Below, piece by piece: positions 1-7,503 of a stretch of DNA of 64,000 bases. The DNA lies in contig JADJDQ010000021.1 of the NCBI GenBank assembly GCA_016702605.1, forward strand, positions 620,001 to 684,000, read 5' to 3'. Position numbers and translations under genes: made by a program. Position 1 is the stretch's first letter. Every line of letters begins with the position of its first letter. This DNA comes from Candidatus Intricatilinea gracilis (GTDB lineage: Bacteria > Pseudomonadota > Gammaproteobacteria > Burkholderiales > Burkholderiaceae_C). The notes under the pieces were generated by a model that was not told where the DNA came from, made no database searches, and saw only the letters and a program-made list of their open reading frames with translations.

Positions 1-153
1 GCGCGCGAAGATGTCGATGCCGAGTTCGTCCTCGAGTTCGAGGATGGCTTTCGAGATGCCCGGCTGCGAGGTGTGCAGCGCCTTGGCGGTCTCGGTGAGG
101 TTGAGGTTGCGGCGCGCCGCCTCCTGCACGAACCGGAACTGGTGCAGGTTCAT
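1..153 (-). CDS. cysB: CysB-type LysR regulator, N-terminal fragment
   Basis: Cut by the left edge of the window; only the first 51 residues are visible, starting at the ATG read on the minus strand at 153. The peptide begins MNLHQFRFVQEA and contains a LysR-type helix-turn-helix (LTETAKALHTSQPGISKAI) followed by LEDELGIDIFAR, which is typical of CysB/Cbl regulators of sulfur assimilation in Burkholderiales. Such proteins bind N-acetylserine or sulfate signals through a C-terminal domain that lies outside the window. The CbiX-like chelatase gene lies just upstream on the same strand, which fits a sulfur/siroheme neighbourhood. CysB and Cbl cannot be told apart from this fragment. Confidence 0.8.
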   Translation of the reverse strand, partial: MNLHQFRFVQEAARRNLNLTETAKALHTSQPGISKAILELEDELGIDIFAR

Positions 154-178
154 GGGTGCAGGGGCCTTGCACGCGCCG

Positions 179-634
179 TCATGGCTGAGGCACTGCGGCA
201 GGGGTGTCGGTGCCGGGTGTGTCGACGCCGGGGGCAGCCGGCTCAGCCAGCGGCTCGGCCACCAGCGTCCAGGCTGCCTGGGCAATGGCACGGGTGATGG
301 CCGCACTCTCACCGATGGCCGGTGTGGCGTCGAGGTGCAGTCCGGGGTGAGCGGCGCGCAGGGTGGCCAGCAACTCGGGCAGGTCGCGCCGTACATGGCC
401 GCCTGCACCCAGGAACACCGGCACGACACGGATCCGGCGCGCACCTAGTTCGACCAGGCCGGCGACGGCATCGGCCAGCCTGGGCTGCATCAGCTCGAGG
501 TAGGCCAGCACCACCGGGGTGCTGGCGTCGTGCTCTCGCATGGAGCCGGCGATGGCCTCGAACGGGCGCGCCCACGCGGGGTCACGTGCGCCGTGGGCAA
601 ACAGGACGATGGCATCGGGCAGGGAGGTATTCAT
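179..634 (-). CDS. cbiX: CbiX/SirB-like sirohydrochlorin chelatase
   Basis: Predicted small single-domain chelatase of the CbiX/SirB type, which inserts cobalt or iron into sirohydrochlorin for siroheme (sulfite reductase) or cobalamin synthesis. The N-terminal FAHGARDPAW motif carries the catalytic histidine of the family, and a glycine-histidine loop (FLGAGGHVRRDLPELL) supplies the second metal-binding histidine. About 151 residues, a normal length for the short form, with a low-complexity proline/alanine tail. The ATG at 634 is preferred; an in-frame TTG seven codons upstream would only add LPLPLP. It lies between cysB and lptG on the same strand, consistent with a role in siroheme for sulfur assimilation. 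Confidence 0.85.
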   Translation of the reverse strand: MNTSLPDAIVLFAHGARDPAWARPFEAIAGSMREHDASTPVVLAYLELMQPRLADAVAGLVELGARRIRVVPVFLGAGGHVRRDLPELLATLRAAHPGLHLDATPAIGESAAITRAIAQAAWTLVAEPLAEPAAPGVDTPGTDTPAAVPQP

Positions 635-658
635 GGGCAAGGGCAGGGGCAGCAAGGA

Positions 659-1936
659 TCAGCGGTAACGCACCAGCCAGCTGAAGGCGGCGAACGACAA
701 CAACAGGTAGACCACACTCGGTGCACCGGCGGCGATCCAGGGTGTCCAGCTGCGCAGCAGGCCCAGGTGGCCCGAGACATTGTTGAGCAGCACGAAACTG
801 ATGCCCAGCAAGATGCCGCCGAAGACCTTGACGTTGACGCCGCCGCTGCGCCCGTGCATGTAGGCAAACGGCAGCGCCAGCCCCAGCATCACGAGGCAGG
901 CAAAGGGGTAGAGCGCCTTGCGCCAGAACTGGATCTCGTAGCGCTGCGCCGCCTGTTCGTGTTCCGACAGGTGCGACATGTAGGTGTACAGGGCATAGGT
1001 CGACATGGTCGACAGCGGCAACACGGCGGCGGCCACCACTTCGCGCTTCAGGCCGCCGGGCCAGATCATGCTGTCGACATGGCCGTCCGGTGCCAGCTGC
1101 AGATCGACGGCGCGAACGACGGTGGTGGCAGGTGCGGAGGCACCAGCGGCAGTGGCCGGCGACGCAGTATCAGACTGCGTTGTGGTCGCGGGTGCAGGCG
1201 CCGACAAGGCACCAGAAGCGGAAGCTGCTGCAGGCCCAGACGCTGACCGAGACGCCGAGGCCGTCGACGAAGCGACCGCACCGGTCCAGCGCGTGACCAC
1301 GACATCGTCGAGTCGCCAGCTGCCATCGGCCAGGATGGTGGCACTACGGGCGCTGCGGCGCTCGACCAGTTCGCCGTTGCTGCCGAACTCGTAGATGCGT
1401 ACACGTTCGAGTTCGCCGTCGCTGTGGGCGCGACCGATGTTGACGGTGTAGCGCCGCTCCCGGCCGGTGGTGTCCACCTGGCTGGCGCGCAGCCAGGCGC
1501 CGTTGGGATCGACGGTGAGGCCACCCTCGCGCCGGCTGGCCTTGATCAAGCTGGCCTGGCGTTCGCTCCACGGCGCGACCCAGTCGCCCACCACGAAGGT
1601 GAAGACTGAAAAGCCCAGGCCGAGCAAGGTGAGCAGCAACAGGGCGCGGCGTGGACCGAGGCCGCCGGTGCGCAGGATGGTGAATTCGGACGACTGCGCC
1701 AGCCGTGCCAGCGCATAGATGGCGCCGATCAGCAAGGCGATGGGGGCCAGTTCGTAGATGTGGCCGGGCATCTGCAGCAGGCACGAGGCAAACACCTGCC
1801 AGAGCACACCACCCTTGCCGAGCTGTTCGAGCTCGGCGACGAAGTCGATGAAGAAGAACAGGCCCAGGAAGGCCAGCATCACGAAGACGCTGGCGCCCAT
1901 GATCTCGCGGTACAGCAGGCGGCGAACGGTACGCAT
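659..1936 (-). CDS. lptG: LPS export permease LptG
   Basis: Inner-membrane permease that, with LptF and the LptB ATPase, extracts lipopolysaccharide from the inner membrane and passes it to LptC/LptA. The 425-residue product starts MRTVRRLLYREIM and has the YjgP/YjgQ layout: one N-terminal membrane segment pair, a periplasmic beta-jellyroll region, then a C-terminal group of membrane segments ending FAAFSWLVRYR. Inside the periplasmic region there is a long Ala/Ser/Thr-rich insert (about residues 225-285), which is unusual and probably a flexible loop. It lies 8 bp downstream of lptF on the same strand. The start at 1936 is chosen because the upstream in-frame sequence overlaps lptF and lacks family similarity. 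Confidence 0.93.
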   Translation of the reverse strand: MRTVRRLLYREIMGASVFVMLAFLGLFFFIDFVAELEQLGKGGVLWQVFASCLLQMPGHIYELAPIALLIGAIYALARLAQSSEFTILRTGGLGPRRALLLLTLLGLGFSVFTFVVGDWVAPWSERQASLIKASRREGGLTVDPNGAWLRASQVDTTGRERRYTVNIGRAHSDGELERVRIYEFGSNGELVERRSARSATILADGSWRLDDVVVTRWTGAVASSTASASRSASGPAAASASGALSAPAPATTTQSDTASPATAAGASAPATTVVRAVDLQLAPDGHVDSMIWPGGLKREVVAAAVLPLSTMSTYALYTYMSHLSEHEQAAQRYEIQFWRKALYPFACLVMLGLALPFAYMHGRSGGVNVKVFGGILLGISFVLLNNVSGHLGLLRSWTPWIAAGAPSVVYLLLSFAAFSWLVRYR

Positions 1937-1944
1937 GACGGGGC

Positions 1945-3063
1945 TCAGGCGCGGCGCAGCGAAAAACGTGCGGCACCACCATTGCGCCACCACAACAGGG
2001 TGCAGGCGATGAGTGCGGCGCTGCCGTGCACCATCAACAAGGCCAAACCGGCGCTCTGGCGTCCGGCCACTACCCAGGCCTGCGACAGGTTGATGAGGTT
2101 GGTGTAGACCATGAAGCCCAGCAGCGCCACCAGCAAGGTCCAGCTGCCCTGGCGGCGCGGGCCACCGGCAGCCAGGCCGGCACCGAGCAACACCAGGTTG
2201 ATGCCACACAGCGCCAGGCCGACGCGCCAGACCAGCTCACCTTGCAGCGGCGGGGCGTTGCTGCGCAGCAGGGTCAGGCTGTCGTTGACCTTGGGCGGTG
2301 CCTCGTCGAGCCTGGCGGCGGCGCGTTCACTCACGATCAGGCGTTGTTCGTTGAACTGCGACAGGGTCTTGTTGCCGGTGGCGAGATCGAGGTCGGCGCG
2401 GGTGCCGTGCGCCAGCACCAGCATGCGCCGGCCATCGGCATCGGTCTCGAGCCGGCCACCTTCGGCGGTGGTGACCGATTCGCGCTCGCCGGTGTTGTCG
2501 AGCACGAAGACATTGCGACCCACACCCTGGGCGCTGGCTGCGGCGTCGGGCGACGACGCGGCGAGTTGCGGCTGGTTGTCGATGAAGAATACCCGTCGAC
2601 CGTTGGCCGAGGTCTGGAACTGACCGGGCGCCACACGCGACAGGTCGGAACGTTGCTCGTAGCGCTCGCGCAGTTCGACGATCTGGCGGTTCGTCCACGG
2701 CCACACCAGCAGCACCAGCGTGGCCGTGCACAGCACCACCAGCGCGCAGAAACGAGCCATCGCCGCCACCACCTGCACCAGCGACACACCACTCACCATC
2801 CACACTGCCATCTCGCTGTCGCGGTACAGGCGGGTCAGGGTGGACACCACGGCGACGAACAGTGCCAGGTTGAGCATCGTCGGCAGGTGGCCGATGGCGG
2901 TGTAACCCATCAGCAGCGCCACGTCCTGCGGCGACACCCGCCCCCCCGCAGCCTGGCCGAGCATGCGGATGAGCAGGATGGTGAGCACGATGGTCAGTAC
3001 CACCACCAGGGTGGCGGCGAAGCTGCGGGCCAGCTCCTTGCGTAAAGAGGAATCGAATAACAT
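1945..3063 (-). CDS. lptF: LPS export permease LptF
   Basis: Partner of LptG in the LptB2FG lipopolysaccharide exporter of the inner membrane. The protein opens MLFDSSLRKELARSF, the classical LptF start in betaproteobacteria, followed by a hydrophobic helix, further membrane segments near residues 50-120, a periplasmic region with YTV/VFFIDN strands, and three C-terminal helices. ATG at 3063 is preferred over an in-frame TTG at 3075. The gene is divergent from pepA: the two start codons are only 26 bp apart, so their promoters must overlap each other's coding sequence or leader. Confidence 0.93.
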   Translation of the reverse strand: MLFDSSLRKELARSFAATLVVVLTIVLTILLIRMLGQAAGGRVSPQDVALLMGYTAIGHLPTMLNLALFVAVVSTLTRLYRDSEMAVWMVSGVSLVQVVAAMARFCALVVLCTATLVLLVWPWTNRQIVELRERYEQRSDLSRVAPGQFQTSANGRRVFFIDNQPQLAASSPDAAASAQGVGRNVFVLDNTGERESVTTAEGGRLETDADGRRMLVLAHGTRADLDLATGNKTLSQFNEQRLIVSERAAARLDEAPPKVNDSLTLLRSNAPPLQGELVWRVGLALCGINLVLLGAGLAAGGPRRQGSWTLLVALLGFMVYTNLINLSQAWVVAGRQSAGLALLMVHGSAALIACTLLWWRNGGAARFSLRRA

Positions 3064-3089
3064 CAATGCGTTCAATGACTGAATGAATT

Positions 3090-4559
3090 ATGGACGCTCG
3101 CATCCTCCTCACGACCTCGCCCGACCTGGCCGAATCCCTCAAGTGGAGCTGCGATGCGGTGGCCCTGCTGTTGCCGGCCAAACGCGAGGACTGGCGCGTG
3201 TGCGCCGAACTGGCTGCTCTGATCGACGATGCGGTGGCGTCGGGTGATCTGAAACTCGAGGCCGGCAAGTCGCTGTATGTGCACCGTCCGGCCGGGCTGA
3301 AGTCGGGTCGGCTCTATCTGGCGGTCGTGGGTGAGGGTGGCGCCAAGGCCTTCAAGCGCGCGTCACAGGCACTCGCCGGGCAAGTCAAGTCGGCACCGGT
3401 GAAGACACTGCACCTGGCATGGGCGGGTGCCACGGTGCTGGCTGCCGACACGGTCGAGGCCATCGTTTCGGCCTTTGCCGACGCGGTTTACCTGTATCGC
3501 CACACCAAACCCAGCGCACCGGCCGCGCCGGCCCTGCGCACCCTGAGTGTGGCGGCGCCCAAGGCTGAACCGGCAGCCACACGTGAAGGCCTCAAACGCG
3601 CCGCGGCCATCTGTGCTGGTGTCGACGTGGCGCGTGAGGCCGGCAACCGGCCGGGCAACCATTGCACGCCGACCTGGCTGGCCGAGCAGGCCAAGGCCAT
3701 GGCGGCCGAGTTCGGCCTGGGGATCGAGGTGCTCGACCGCAAGGCCTGCACCAAACTCGGCATGGGCTCGTTCCTGGCTGTGGCCCAGGGGTCGGACGAA
3801 CCGCTTCAGTTCATCGTGCTCAAGTACGAAGGGGCGGGCAAGAAAGATGCGCCCGTCGTGCTGGTGGGCAAGGGCATCACCTTCGACACTGGTGGCATCT
3901 CGCTCAAGCCCGGGGCCGAGATGGACGAGATGAAATTCGACATGGGTGGTGCGGCCAGCGTGCTCGGCACTTTGCGCGCCGTGGCCGAACTCAAGCCCAA
4001 GGTCAACCTGATCGGCCTCATTCCGACCTGCGAGAACATGCCCAGCGGCCGGGCCATCAAGCCGGGCGACGTGGTCACCAGCATGTCGGGCCAGACCATC
4101 GAGATCCTCAACACCGACGCCGAAGGCCGGCTCATCCTGTGTGATGCCCTCACCTATGCCGAACGCTTCAAGCCCAAGGCAGTGGTCGATATCGCCACAC
4201 TCACCGGCGCCATCATCATCGCGCTGGGCCATCACCACAGTGGCCTGTACGCCAGCGACGAAGCACTGGCCGAGCAGTTGCTGGCGGCCAGCCGCACAGC
4301 ACTCGACCCGGCCTGGCGCATGCCACTCGACGACGAATACGACGAAGGCCTCAAGAGCAGTTATGCCGACATCCCCAACATCGGCTCGCGCGCCGGTGGC
4401 TCGGTGACTGCGGCGATGTTCCTCAAACGGTTCACCAAGGCCTATGCCTGGGCCCACCTCGATGTGGCGGGCACGGCCTTTCGGGGCGGCCCGACCAAGG
4501 GCGCCACCGGTCGGCCGGTGCCGCTGCTGACCCATTTCGTGCTGGCCAACGCAGGCTGA
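3090..4559 (+). CDS. pepA: Leucyl aminopeptidase (M17 family)
   Basis: Cytosolic M17 metallo-aminopeptidase that removes N-terminal leucine and other residues; E. coli PepA also acts as a DNA-binding accessory protein in Xer recombination and carAB control. The 489-residue length is normal. The signature NTDAEGRL is present, as are the metal-ligand segments VGKGITFDTGGISLKP and KFDMGGAASVLG in the C-terminal catalytic domain; residues 1-170 form the variable N-terminal domain. It is divergent from lptF and is followed 57 bp downstream by holC, an arrangement common in proteobacteria. Confidence 0.96.
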   Translation: MDARILLTTSPDLAESLKWSCDAVALLLPAKREDWRVCAELAALIDDAVASGDLKLEAGKSLYVHRPAGLKSGRLYLAVVGEGGAKAFKRASQALAGQVKSAPVKTLHLAWAGATVLAADTVEAIVSAFADAVYLYRHTKPSAPAAPALRTLSVAAPKAEPAATREGLKRAAAICAGVDVAREAGNRPGNHCTPTWLAEQAKAMAAEFGLGIEVLDRKACTKLGMGSFLAVAQGSDEPLQFIVLKYEGAGKKDAPVVLVGKGITFDTGGISLKPGAEMDEMKFDMGGAASVLGTLRAVAELKPKVNLIGLIPTCENMPSGRAIKPGDVVTSMSGQTIEILNTDAEGRLILCDALTYAERFKPKAVVDIATLTGAIIIALGHHHSGLYASDEALAEQLLAASRTALDPAWRMPLDDEYDEGLKSSYADIPNIGSRAGGSVTAAMFLKRFTKAYAWAHLDVAGTAFRGGPTKGATGRPVPLLTHFVLANAG

Positions 4560-4616
4560 CGCCATGCGCGACGCGGTACCTGGCGCGCCCGCAACCGAAC
4601 GATGTGGGTGCGGGTC

Positions 4617-5057
4617 ATGACGGCGGTCGCTTTCCATTTCAACGTGTCCGAACGGCGCGACTACTGCTGCCGCCTGCTGCGCAAGGCCGAGCGCAGCGGT
4701 GCCCGCCTGGTGGTGCACGGTGACGCGGCGACGCTGGCCGACCTGGACCGCATGTTGTGGATCTTCGATCCGCTCGAGTTCGTGCCGCACTGGCGCGGTG
4801 CTCGCCTGAGCGCCTTGCCGGCGCGGTTGAAGGCCACACCGGTGCTGCTGCTCGAACAACTCGACGCGGCCGCCTTGTCGGTCGACTACCCGGTGCTGGT
4901 CAACCTGGCGAGCACCGTGCCGGCCGACGTGGCGGCATTCACCCGGGTGATCGAGGTGGTGGGACAGGGCAGCGACGACCGTGAAGCGGCGCGTCAACGC
5001 TGGCGCTGGTACAGCGCGCAGCAGATGCCCATCGAACGCCACGAGGCCCGTTCATGA
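4617..5057 (+). CDS. holC: DNA polymerase III chi subunit
   Basis: Chi subunit of the DNA polymerase III clamp loader, which links the psi/tau complex to single-stranded DNA-binding protein during lagging-strand synthesis. The 146-residue product begins MTAVAFHFNVSERRDYCCRL and has the chi fold landmarks LLRKAERSGARLVV and LDRMLWIFDPLEFVPHW, with later TPVLLLEQLD. An in-frame GTG/ATG region upstream of 4617 adds only five residues; the ATG at 4617 gives the family start. It follows pepA closely and overlaps the next gene by 4 bp (ATGA), so the three are likely co-transcribed. Confidence 0.92.
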   Translation: MTAVAFHFNVSERRDYCCRLLRKAERSGARLVVHGDAATLADLDRMLWIFDPLEFVPHWRGARLSALPARLKATPVLLLEQLDAAALSVDYPVLVNLASTVPADVAAFTRVIEVVGQGSDDREAARQRWRWYSAQQMPIERHEARS

Positions 5058-5737
5058 ACCGCCGAGGCGGGCCGCCCAGCCAGTTGCCAACACTCACCGA
5101 AGTGGTGGGTGATGCCGCACCGCCACCGGGCTTTGTGGCGTCGACTTCGGGCGCGCGCCTGCTCGACGAGACAAACCATGCCGAGTCGGCGGGCGACTTG
5201 GTCAAGGGTCAGGCACAAGGCGTGGTGGTGGGCGGCGAGTTGCACCCAGGTGCACGCGGGCCTGTCGATCGGCGCATCGGCGCGCCAACTGCACCGGTCG
5301 ATGGCGCCGAAGCGGGTGCCCCGCCCATCCGCCAGGCGCTGACGCGCAAGCCACGTGCACCACTGGCTGCGCCGTCCGTCGGTGCGGGCCGCCAGTTGCC
5401 GCTGCTCGCCGCTGCGATCGACTCCGTGCCTGCGGCGGGTGACCCACCTGCGGTGCAGGGCGCGCCCGAGTTCGGCCTCGGCGCTGACATCTTCGAAAAC
5501 GCCGGACAAACGCCGGCGGAGCTGGCTGACGATCAACTCGTACGTGCCGTGTTGCAGGACCTGCAGCGCCACGTCGACCTGATGCTCGAATACCGCCTGC
5601 GCGCCAGCCTCACGCCGGTGCTCACACAAATGGCCGACAACCTGGTGCGCGAATTGCGTCAGGAACTGGCGAGCACGCTGCGCGACGTCGTGAAACGGGC
5701 TGTGAGCCAGGAACTGGTGCGTCGACGCAAGCGTTGA
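5054..5737 (+). CDS. Unnamed protein coupled to holC
   Basis: I do not recognise a function. The 227-residue product overlaps holC by four bases, which suggests translational coupling. The first 150 residues are proline/alanine-rich and look disordered; the last 70 (from ADDQLVRAVLQDL) form an amphipathic, probably helical segment with QRHVDLMLEYRLRASL and a basic end (LVRRRKR). Similar proteins sit after holC in other Burkholderiales and are annotated only as domains of unknown function (DUF2486 is my recollection, not verified). No signal peptide or membrane segment is visible. The conserved helical tail may be a protein-protein contact, which is inference. Confidence 0.7.
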   Translation: MNRRGGPPSQLPTLTEVVGDAAPPPGFVASTSGARLLDETNHAESAGDLVKGQAQGVVVGGELHPGARGPVDRRIGAPTAPVDGAEAGAPPIRQALTRKPRAPLAAPSVGAGRQLPLLAAAIDSVPAAGDPPAVQGAPEFGLGADIFENAGQTPAELADDQLVRAVLQDLQRHVDLMLEYRLRASLTPVLTQMADNLVRELRQELASTLRDVVKRAVSQELVRRRKR

Positions 5738-6039
5738 TGGTGCACCGGATGCCACTTGTCTTCGCCGACGTCGGCTCGGCCCTGGCTGAACCGATGGGTG
5801 GAACGTGTCGGCGCAGTCGTGCCTTGGCGCGTTATGCACTGCGGGCAGTGCGGGGCGTCTGTTCCGGCAAGTCCGGGATGGTGGTCTCGCGGTACCACGC
5901 CTGTGCTTGGCAGGCAACGCAGCGAGGGGGTATCTGCAAACTTGCGGGATTCCCTGCTGACGTTGGGCATGATTTTTGGGTTACCTTCGCGCACTCGGGT
6001 TTTTGCCCCCCGATGCTTATATCAACTGGAGCTTCATCC
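5738..6039 (+). other. Gene-free leader region before the LivJ-type gene
   Basis: About 300 bp with no convincing gene. A reading frame runs through it in phase with the downstream binding protein, but the encoded sequence has no similarity to the family and lies upstream of a clear signal peptide, so it is treated as non-coding. The promoter of the binding-protein gene should be here; a purine-rich ribosome site (ctggagc) lies just before its ATG. I see no strong hairpin. Confidence 0.6.
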
Positions 6040-7188
6040 ATGCAAATCAAACTCAATGCCGTCCTCGGCGCCCTTGCTCTGACCATCGCCGGTTCTGTGT
6101 CGGCTCAGGAAGTCGTCAAGATCGGCCACGTCGGCCCGACCAGCGGCCAGATTGCCCACCTCGGCAAGGACAACGAAAACGGCGCCCGCATGGCCATCGA
6201 CGAACTCAACGCCAAGGGCGTGACGATCGGCGGCAAGAAGGTCAAGCTCGAACTGCTGGCCGAAGACGACGGTGGCGACCCCAAGCAGGGCACGGCCGCT
6301 GCACAGAAACTCGTCGACGCCAAGGTCCACGGCGTGGTCGGTCACCTGAACTCCGGCACCTCGATTCCCGCGTCGAAGATCTACAGCGACGCCGGCATTC
6401 CGCAGATCTCGCCCTCGGCCACCAACCCGAAGTTCACCCGTCAAGGTTTCAAGACGACGTTCCGCGTTGTTGCTGACGACGTGCATCTGGGTGGCACCCT
6501 GGGTCGTTATGCGGTCAAGAACCTCAAGGGCAAGTCGATCGCCGTGATCGACGACCGCACAGCTTATGGCCAAGGTGTTGCCGACGAGTTCGAAAAGGGT
6601 GTGGCTTCAGCCGGTGGCAAGACCGTCGGTCGCGAGTTCACCAACGACAAGGCGACGGACTTCACCGCCATCCTGACCAACATCAAGGCCAAGAAGCCGG
6701 ACATCATCTTCTTCGGCGGCATGGACGCCGTGGCCGGCCCGATGATCCGCCAGATGAAACAACTCGGCATCAAGGCCAAGTTCATGGGCGGCGACGGCAT
6801 CTGCTCGGGCGAACTGCCCAAGCTGGCTGGTGGCGCGATGGAAGACGAACAGGTCGTGTGCGCCGAAGCCGGTGGTATCGACGAGAAGGACGCCGCTGCC
6901 GTCAAGGCAATGACCGACTTCAAGGCGAAGTTCAAGACCAAGTTCAACGCCGACGTGCAGATCTATTCGCCCTACGTCTACGACTCCGTCAACCTGCTGG
7001 TGGCGGCCATGGTCAAGGCCGGTTCTTCCGAACCCGCCAAATATCTGCCTGTGCTGGCCAAGACCGCTGGCTACAAGGGTGTGACCGGCACCATCGCCTT
7101 CGACGAAAAGGGCGACATCAAGAACGGTGCACTCACCATGCACAGCTACAAGGCCGAGAAGATCACCAACATCGGCGTGGTGCGCTGA
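6040..7188 (+). CDS. Branched-chain amino acid ABC transporter binding protein
   Basis: Periplasmic type I solute-binding protein of the LivJ/LivK family that would deliver leucine, isoleucine or valine (or a related amide/amino acid) to a membrane permease. A 23-residue signal peptide (MQIKLNAVLGALALTIAGSV, then SAQ) precedes EVVKIGHVGPTSGQIAHLGKD, the standard start of the mature protein, and two Rossmann-like lobes follow. Total length 382 residues is normal. No permease or ATPase genes are adjacent, so it must work with a transporter encoded elsewhere. A hairpin terminator follows it. The start is fixed by the signal peptide and the ctggagc ribosome site. Confidence 0.93.
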   Translation: MQIKLNAVLGALALTIAGSVSAQEVVKIGHVGPTSGQIAHLGKDNENGARMAIDELNAKGVTIGGKKVKLELLAEDDGGDPKQGTAAAQKLVDAKVHGVVGHLNSGTSIPASKIYSDAGIPQISPSATNPKFTRQGFKTTFRVVADDVHLGGTLGRYAVKNLKGKSIAVIDDRTAYGQGVADEFEKGVASAGGKTVGREFTNDKATDFTAILTNIKAKKPDIIFFGGMDAVAGPMIRQMKQLGIKAKFMGGDGICSGELPKLAGGAMEDEQVVCAEAGGIDEKDAAAVKAMTDFKAKFKTKFNADVQIYSPYVYDSVNLLVAAMVKAGSSEPAKYLPVLAKTAGYKGVTGTIAFDEKGDIKNGALTMHSYKAEKITNIGVVR

Positions 7189-7275
7189 TCCGTCTGGCTG
7201 GACGCGGCGCACAAACGTGCCGTGTTCTGGCCGGTGCCGCCACCAGCTGCGGCACCAACCTGGACGCCAAACAAG

Positions 7276-7308
7276 CGCCCGCAATGCTGTGAAGCTTGCG
7301 GGCGTTTT
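7276..7308 (+). terminator. Rho-independent terminator of the LivJ-type gene
   Basis: Perfect 9-bp stem cgcccgcaa / ttgcgggcg with an 11-base loop, followed directly by tttt. It lies 87 bp after the binding-protein stop codon and before tRNA-Ser. Confidence 0.8.
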
Positions 7309-7340
7309 CATGTCCAACGCTTGCTACAATGGCGGGCTTC

Positions 7341-7430
7341 GGAGAGATGGATGAGCGGTTTAAGTCGCACGCCTGGAAAGCGTGTGTGGGTTAATCCCCA
7401 CCGCGGGTTCGAATCCCGCTCTCTCCGCCA
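7341..7430 (+). tRNA. tRNA-Ser (anticodon GGA)
   Basis: A 90-base type II tRNA reading UCC/UCU serine codons. The acceptor stem ggagaga pairs with tctctcc, the anticodon arm cacgc-ctggaaa-gcgtg places GGA at 7375-7377, the long variable arm is tgtgggttaatccccacc, and the T arm contains ggttcgaatcc. The CCA end is encoded. A tacaat box at 7325-7330 is a likely -10 element, ten bases ahead of the tRNA. No direct repeat or integrase suggests an attachment site here. Confidence 0.97.
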
Positions 7431-7458
7431 GTAGATTGCGCCTCGAATGGCCAAAAGA

Positions 7459-7483
7459 AACGCCACCCTAGGGTGGCGTTTTC
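7459..7483. terminator. Bidirectional terminator between tRNA-Ser and lapE
   Basis: Ten-bp perfect stem aacgccaccc / gggtggcgtt with a two-base loop. A short T run follows on the plus strand and a T-rich stretch follows on the minus strand, so it can end both the tRNA transcript and the lapE transcript coming from the right. Confidence 0.75.
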
Positions 7484-7503
7484 ATTGGGGGGCTATCGAG
7501 CGG

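Noticed and set aside
2940..2950. Run of cytosines inside lptF as a possible phase-variation tract.
   Set aside because: Only an eight-base run (cccccccc-type) within an otherwise intact gene; too little to claim slippage control.
7341..7430. tRNA-Ser as a possible integration site for a mobile element.
   Set aside because: No direct repeat of the tRNA 3' end, integrase or composition change is seen next to it.
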